DNA from: HyVt-477 sp965224605
GTDB taxonomy: Bacteria; Pseudomonadota; Gammaproteobacteria; Thiotrichales; Thiotrichaceae
Direction of reading: 5' to 3'
DNA: 64,000 bases
Assembly (NCBI GenBank): GCA_965224605.1
Contig: CBDCZP010000017.1
Span: 25,890 to 89,889 of the forward strand
Shown: positions 61,023 to 64,000 of the stretch, piece after piece
Numbering within the stretch: position 1 is the stretch's first letter
Layout: each line of letters starts with the position of its first letter
Position numbers and translations under genes: made by a program
The notes under the pieces: model-generated
Seen by the model: the letters and a program-made list of their open reading frames with translations, nothing else
What the model was told of the DNA's origin: nothing
Database searches by the model: none

Positions 61023-64000
61023 ATGAACTTAGAACGTGCGCTGGGAATTGGATCAAATGTAGAAATATCAGATAAACAACGCGAAAGGTTACACTTATAT
61101 ATTAACCTAAAGCTTGCTTCCACTGGCCAACCTGTCAGCCATAGCGGTGATGGTGAGTTTATGAGCTGTGCGAACGATCTGTTAAAAAGTTATCGTCAAA
61201 AAAACCGTTTACTAGCAAATTTCTTGTGTCCTGCGGATCAACGCATACAAGCTTTTCTTGATGAATATCTAGCGGGGTGTGATAGCGAGGAAGATATCCC
61301 AAGATTACCGGGAAATAGTTTAATACTAGATCGTTATGGTGTTGCTCGTGAATTATCATTACCATCCAGTAGTGATGAATTCGTCTCGGACATTATCTCT
61401 AGCTATCGCATCCGACAAGGTGTTTTGCACAACCCTGTTAATGACCGGCGAACCACTAAAGGTTCTTTCCATATTGCCGAAGATGGTTTACCCGTTCCAG
61501 GAGATAAAAAAGCCGTTCCTCGTATTGCTTATTCCCGATTACTAAAAGCCGCCTTGTCTCCTCCTGATGACATTATGCAATTGCCTTTCACAGCGGATGA
61601 AGACAATAAAGCTAAAATGTTTGTATCGCTTTTGCTAAGACCGGTTGTTTGTCCTGAAATACCCGGTGTTGATACAGAGAAGCAGATGGAAATTCGTTTT
61701 TTTGCACCGGGGAATTTAGTTAGTAATCTGGATTTTGTTGAAAGTATTTTTGGTAATGCCGGTAATCCATTTCTTGCAGAACACGATTTGGGGCTAGATG
61801 TTGAGCACTGGACTGGTCACACAGGTTGTGTGATTTTGGCACCTCATTTAGTGACGCTGAAAAAGAAAGATTTGGATTTACCTCATTACGATGATGCAAC
61901 AGAACGGCAACGAAAAGATGGCATGTGCTGGAAGCAAGAAGACGAACGCTATAACGATGGTGAGTCTTTCAAAATAACTGCTCGTGATGAAAAAGGCGTT
62001 ATTGTCACTATGCTAGCGGATAACTACTACGGTTATTGTAAAAAAGAAGTAAAAACCATGCTGAGTTATTCCACCAATCTCTTCGGCCTTGCAGAAGAAG
62101 AACACGCAGGTGGAGCGCTAGCCTTTAGACGACGCAATCATGGTATTGAATTCGGGGTTGATAGTCGTTCTCGCAAGAATCCAGATAAATATAACTTTAA
62201 CAATTTAGTCGAAGCATACGGTCATTGTATGGACCTACAGCCAGAAGGTTATGCTTTGGATAAACAGTTTCCCAACATTGTTTATGTACCATTAGACATT
62301 CGCATGGAGCTGGAGAATCAATCTATCCGTTGGCAGCATGATGGAGGTGAGAGTGGAGATGAGGGTAAGGAAAGCAAAATCAAGCTTCAACCGGGTAAAA
62401 TATACATCCAACCTAATGGCTATAAAATCGAAATGGAAAAACACCCAGGCGCTCCATCATGGCGAATAGTGGGTACTGCGGCTGAAGGTGTTTTCTGCCA
62501 TAAACCCTGTACTGTATCCGGTGGAGGGAAGTCTGAAATATCTAAATCACTGGATGATGCAGTGATCTATGGTTCTATTTATATCAATGACTTAAAAGAA
62601 GACCTTGATAAGGTGGAAGAGGTTTTCAACTATGATTATACGACAAGATTAAAAGCAGGTTTTGAGCATGAAGATAGAGATTCGACGCGCCAGCCATTAA
62701 GTCTGGAGCGCAGTTTGGGTTCTGTTATCAAATTACTAACCCCCTCAGTAGCAACGACTGATGATTACAATGAATGGTTAACGGGCATTCCAGCCAGAAT
62801 TTTGTCGATTGTTTTCATTATTAAACGTTTCTATCGTGAAGACTGGGGAGATAACTGGCGTAAACATTTTAGTGTTGATGTGATCAATGGAAGACCTGGG
62901 CACGCATTAAAACTGGATGGTAGAGAGTTGGTTGCATCATACCTGCGAGTAGGTCTGGACAAGGAGAATACTTGGCAAACCTATAAAGTAAGACAAGATT
63001 TCATAGCGACTGAAAAAGTACAAATGGAAGATGATATTACGGTTTCGGTAGTGGTTAATAGTGATGTGTTAGCTAACACATCCCCCCTGTCTGATAACCC
63101 AAGTGTAAAACTAACCACGAACTGTGAATACCGTCTTTTCCAGCGACCTGATGAAGCGATACATCGTGGCTATGACAAACAGACTGAAATTGACATGTCA
63201 CAACCTGCTAACTTCATAGCTAACTACGAACCTTTAATAAACAGTAAGTTAACGAATGAAGTTGAGGATATCGTTGAGTTTCAAAAGTATACGCATCCCA
63301 TGAAAAGTCTGTTGCAAGCAAGTTATGATAAGGGTGATCAATATGTAGTGTCTTCGGCACAGCCTCGCATGGTCAATGGACAGCCTAGTAAGAATCCACG
63401 TTATCTTCAAATCAGACCGGATTTACAACAACCGATGCGCACTTATGCTGCTGAAATGGGTGCCAGATTTCATCGTCAAGTCCCAGCTGATCAGCCGTTA
63501 ATCCAGAATGTAAACTCGGTACTCACTGGACGTCGTAACAACCCTCCTGAGCCTGGCATTCGTCCACTAGCTGTTTATAATCCTATTCATTATCAAGAAC
63601 TACCTGAACTCTTTATGGATTTCATCTGTAGTGTTACGGGTAAGTCACCATCAACTACTGGAGTGGGCAGTGAGGGCGCATTAACCAAAGGCCCTTTTAA
63701 TGCCTTGAGGGCAACTGCTGATTTAAACAATACCCTGGTTTCATTTATTATTTCGGGATATGACGGTTTTTCAAGTGCAGCGGGTTATATTGGTGCTGAT
63801 CTTCGTGTCGATCATGATATAAGCTTGCTGATCCCAGAAATCTGGGCACGCTTGAAGATGAAAGAACGTAAAGCGGATTATCTTATTGAGAACAATTATC
63901 TGGAGCCACTTAAAGATTTTGAACACAAAGGCAAGCAAGTATTAGCGAGCCGCTTGGGCTATCGAATTACAGAGCAATTTGTTTCCGGCTTTATGGGAAA
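61023..64000 (+). CDS. Very large protein, possible PPi-type PEP carboxykinase (partial)
   Basis: An open frame from ATG 61023 runs off the window, at least 992 codons. There is no signal peptide or membrane segment; it looks cytosolic. Striking blocks are GHTGCVILAPHLVTLKKK, DDATERQRKDGMCWKQEDE, FKITARDEKGVIVTMLADNY, YYGYCKKEVKTMLSYSTNLF, GLAEEEHAGGALAFRRR, and a Gly-rich TVSGGGKSEISKSL near residue 500 that resembles a phosphate-binding loop. The size and these blocks recall the diphosphate-dependent PEP carboxykinase family (about 1,100-1,200 aa), which lacks close similarity to the ATP and GTP enzymes. That assignment is from memory and is not secure. GAGA is 7 nt before the ATG. Confidence 0.5.
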   Translation, partial: MNLERALGIGSNVEISDKQRERLHLYINLKLASTGQPVSHSGDGEFMSCANDLLKSYRQKNRLLANFLCPADQRIQAFLDEYLAGCDSEEDIPRLPGNSLILDRYGVARELSLPSSSDEFVSDIISSYRIRQGVLHNPVNDRRTTKGSFHIAEDGLPVPGDKKAVPRIAYSRLLKAALSPPDDIMQLPFTADEDNKAKMFVSLLLRPVVCPEIPGVDTEKQMEIRFFAPGNLVSNLDFVESIFGNAGNPFLAEHDLGLDVEHWTGHTGCVILAPHLVTLKKKDLDLPHYDDATERQRKDGMCWKQEDERYNDGESFKITARDEKGVIVTMLADNYYGYCKKEVKTMLSYSTNLFGLAEEEHAGGALAFRRRNHGIEFGVDSRSRKNPDKYNFNNLVEAYGHCMDLQPEGYALDKQFPNIVYVPLDIRMELENQSIRWQHDGGESGDEGKESKIKLQPGKIYIQPNGYKIEMEKHPGAPSWRIVGTAAEGVFCHKPCTVSGGGKSEISKSLDDAVIYGSIYINDLKEDLDKVEEVFNYDYTTRLKAGFEHEDRDSTRQPLSLERSLGSVIKLLTPSVATTDDYNEWLTGIPARILSIVFIIKRFYREDWGDNWRKHFSVDVINGRPGHALKLDGRELVASYLRVGLDKENTWQTYKVRQDFIATEKVQMEDDITVSVVVNSDVLANTSPLSDNPSVKLTTNCEYRLFQRPDEAIHRGYDKQTEIDMSQPANFIANYEPLINSKLTNEVEDIVEFQKYTHPMKSLLQASYDKGDQYVVSSAQPRMVNGQPSKNPRYLQIRPDLQQPMRTYAAEMGARFHRQVPADQPLIQNVNSVLTGRRNNPPEPGIRPLAVYNPIHYQELPELFMDFICSVTGKSPSTTGVGSEGALTKGPFNALRATADLNNTLVSFIISGYDGFSSAAGYIGADLRVDHDISLLIPEIWARLKMKERKADYLIENNYLEPLKDFEHKGKQVLASRLGYRITEQFVSGFMG

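Noticed and set aside
1..64000. CRISPR array, prophage, toxin-antitoxin or restriction system
   Set aside because: No regularly spaced repeats, no phage structural or integrase genes, no paired small ORFs of toxin-antitoxin type, and no restriction or methylase pair were seen. The single methyltransferase at 42548 is of small-molecule or lipid type by motif, not a DNA methylase.

Overview
This looks like a chromosomal window from a gammaproteobacterium of moderate to low GC (about 40-43% by eye). The placement rests on gene orders that I know from that class: divergent yhbY/rlmE followed by ftsH-folP-glmM; nadB divergent from rpoE-rseA-rseB-rseC-mucD; then lepA-lepB-DUF4845-rnc-era-recO-pdxJ-acpS-cysM. 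A free-living, possibly sulfur- or C1-associated lineage (Thiotrichales-like) would fit, but the genus cannot be fixed from sequence reading alone. Nearly all of the window is core chromosome. There is no prophage, integrase, transposase gene or CRISPR array.

Layout. 1-2.3 kb: a tRNA-Arg(ACG), a decayed open frame and a catalase. 2.3-7.6 kb: RNA-binding protein and rRNA methyltransferase, then ftsH, folP and glmM. 7.6-10.3 kb: a small hypothetical gene, the glnK-amtB ammonium pair and a CsgF-like secreted protein. 10.6-16.8 kb: recQ, a NamZ/DUF1343 protein and gyrA. 16.9-19.6 kb: a palindromic MITE-like element, then ntrC and glnL. 19.8-22.6 kb: glutathione-dependent formaldehyde detoxification (fghA, adhC) with a divergent TetR regulator. 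22.7-29.8 kb: mobA, an rpoB fragment, and an envelope cluster (S41 lipoprotein, DUF6279 lipoprotein, MipA/OmpV porin-like protein, RstAB two-component system). 29.9-43.5 kb: a mixed accessory stretch (glycosyltransferase, membrane proteins, Na+/H+ antiporter, hspQ, SafE-like protein, RND efflux pair, HhH protein, frameshifted MFS gene, methyltransferase). 43.7-47.2 kb: an RNB ribonuclease and nadB. 47.4-60.7 kb: the sigma-E envelope-stress operon runs into the lepA-to-cysM housekeeping run, which ends with a DnaQ/PolB-fold protein that has lost catalytic residues. 61.0 kb to the end: a very large protein, cut off by the window edge, that I tentatively place in the diphosphate-type PEP carboxykinase family.

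How the parts work together. GlnK-AmtB and GlnL-NtrC are the sensing, transport and transcription arms of nitrogen control. RpoE, RseA, RseB, RseC and MucD form the envelope-stress circuit, and a sigma-E-like promoter precedes rpoE. FghA and AdhC complete the glutathione formaldehyde pathway.

The most unusual material lies between or at the edges of genes. It includes a 241-bp element with long terminal inverted repeats and an exact 27-bp echo 9 kb away; a separate palindromic repeat family that recurs in the rpoE-rse operon; a stranded rpoB C-terminal fragment; a glutaredoxin-like gene with no ATG, GTG or TTG start ahead of its CxxC; a one-base frameshift in an MFS transporter; and a possible switching leader before the antiporter gene.
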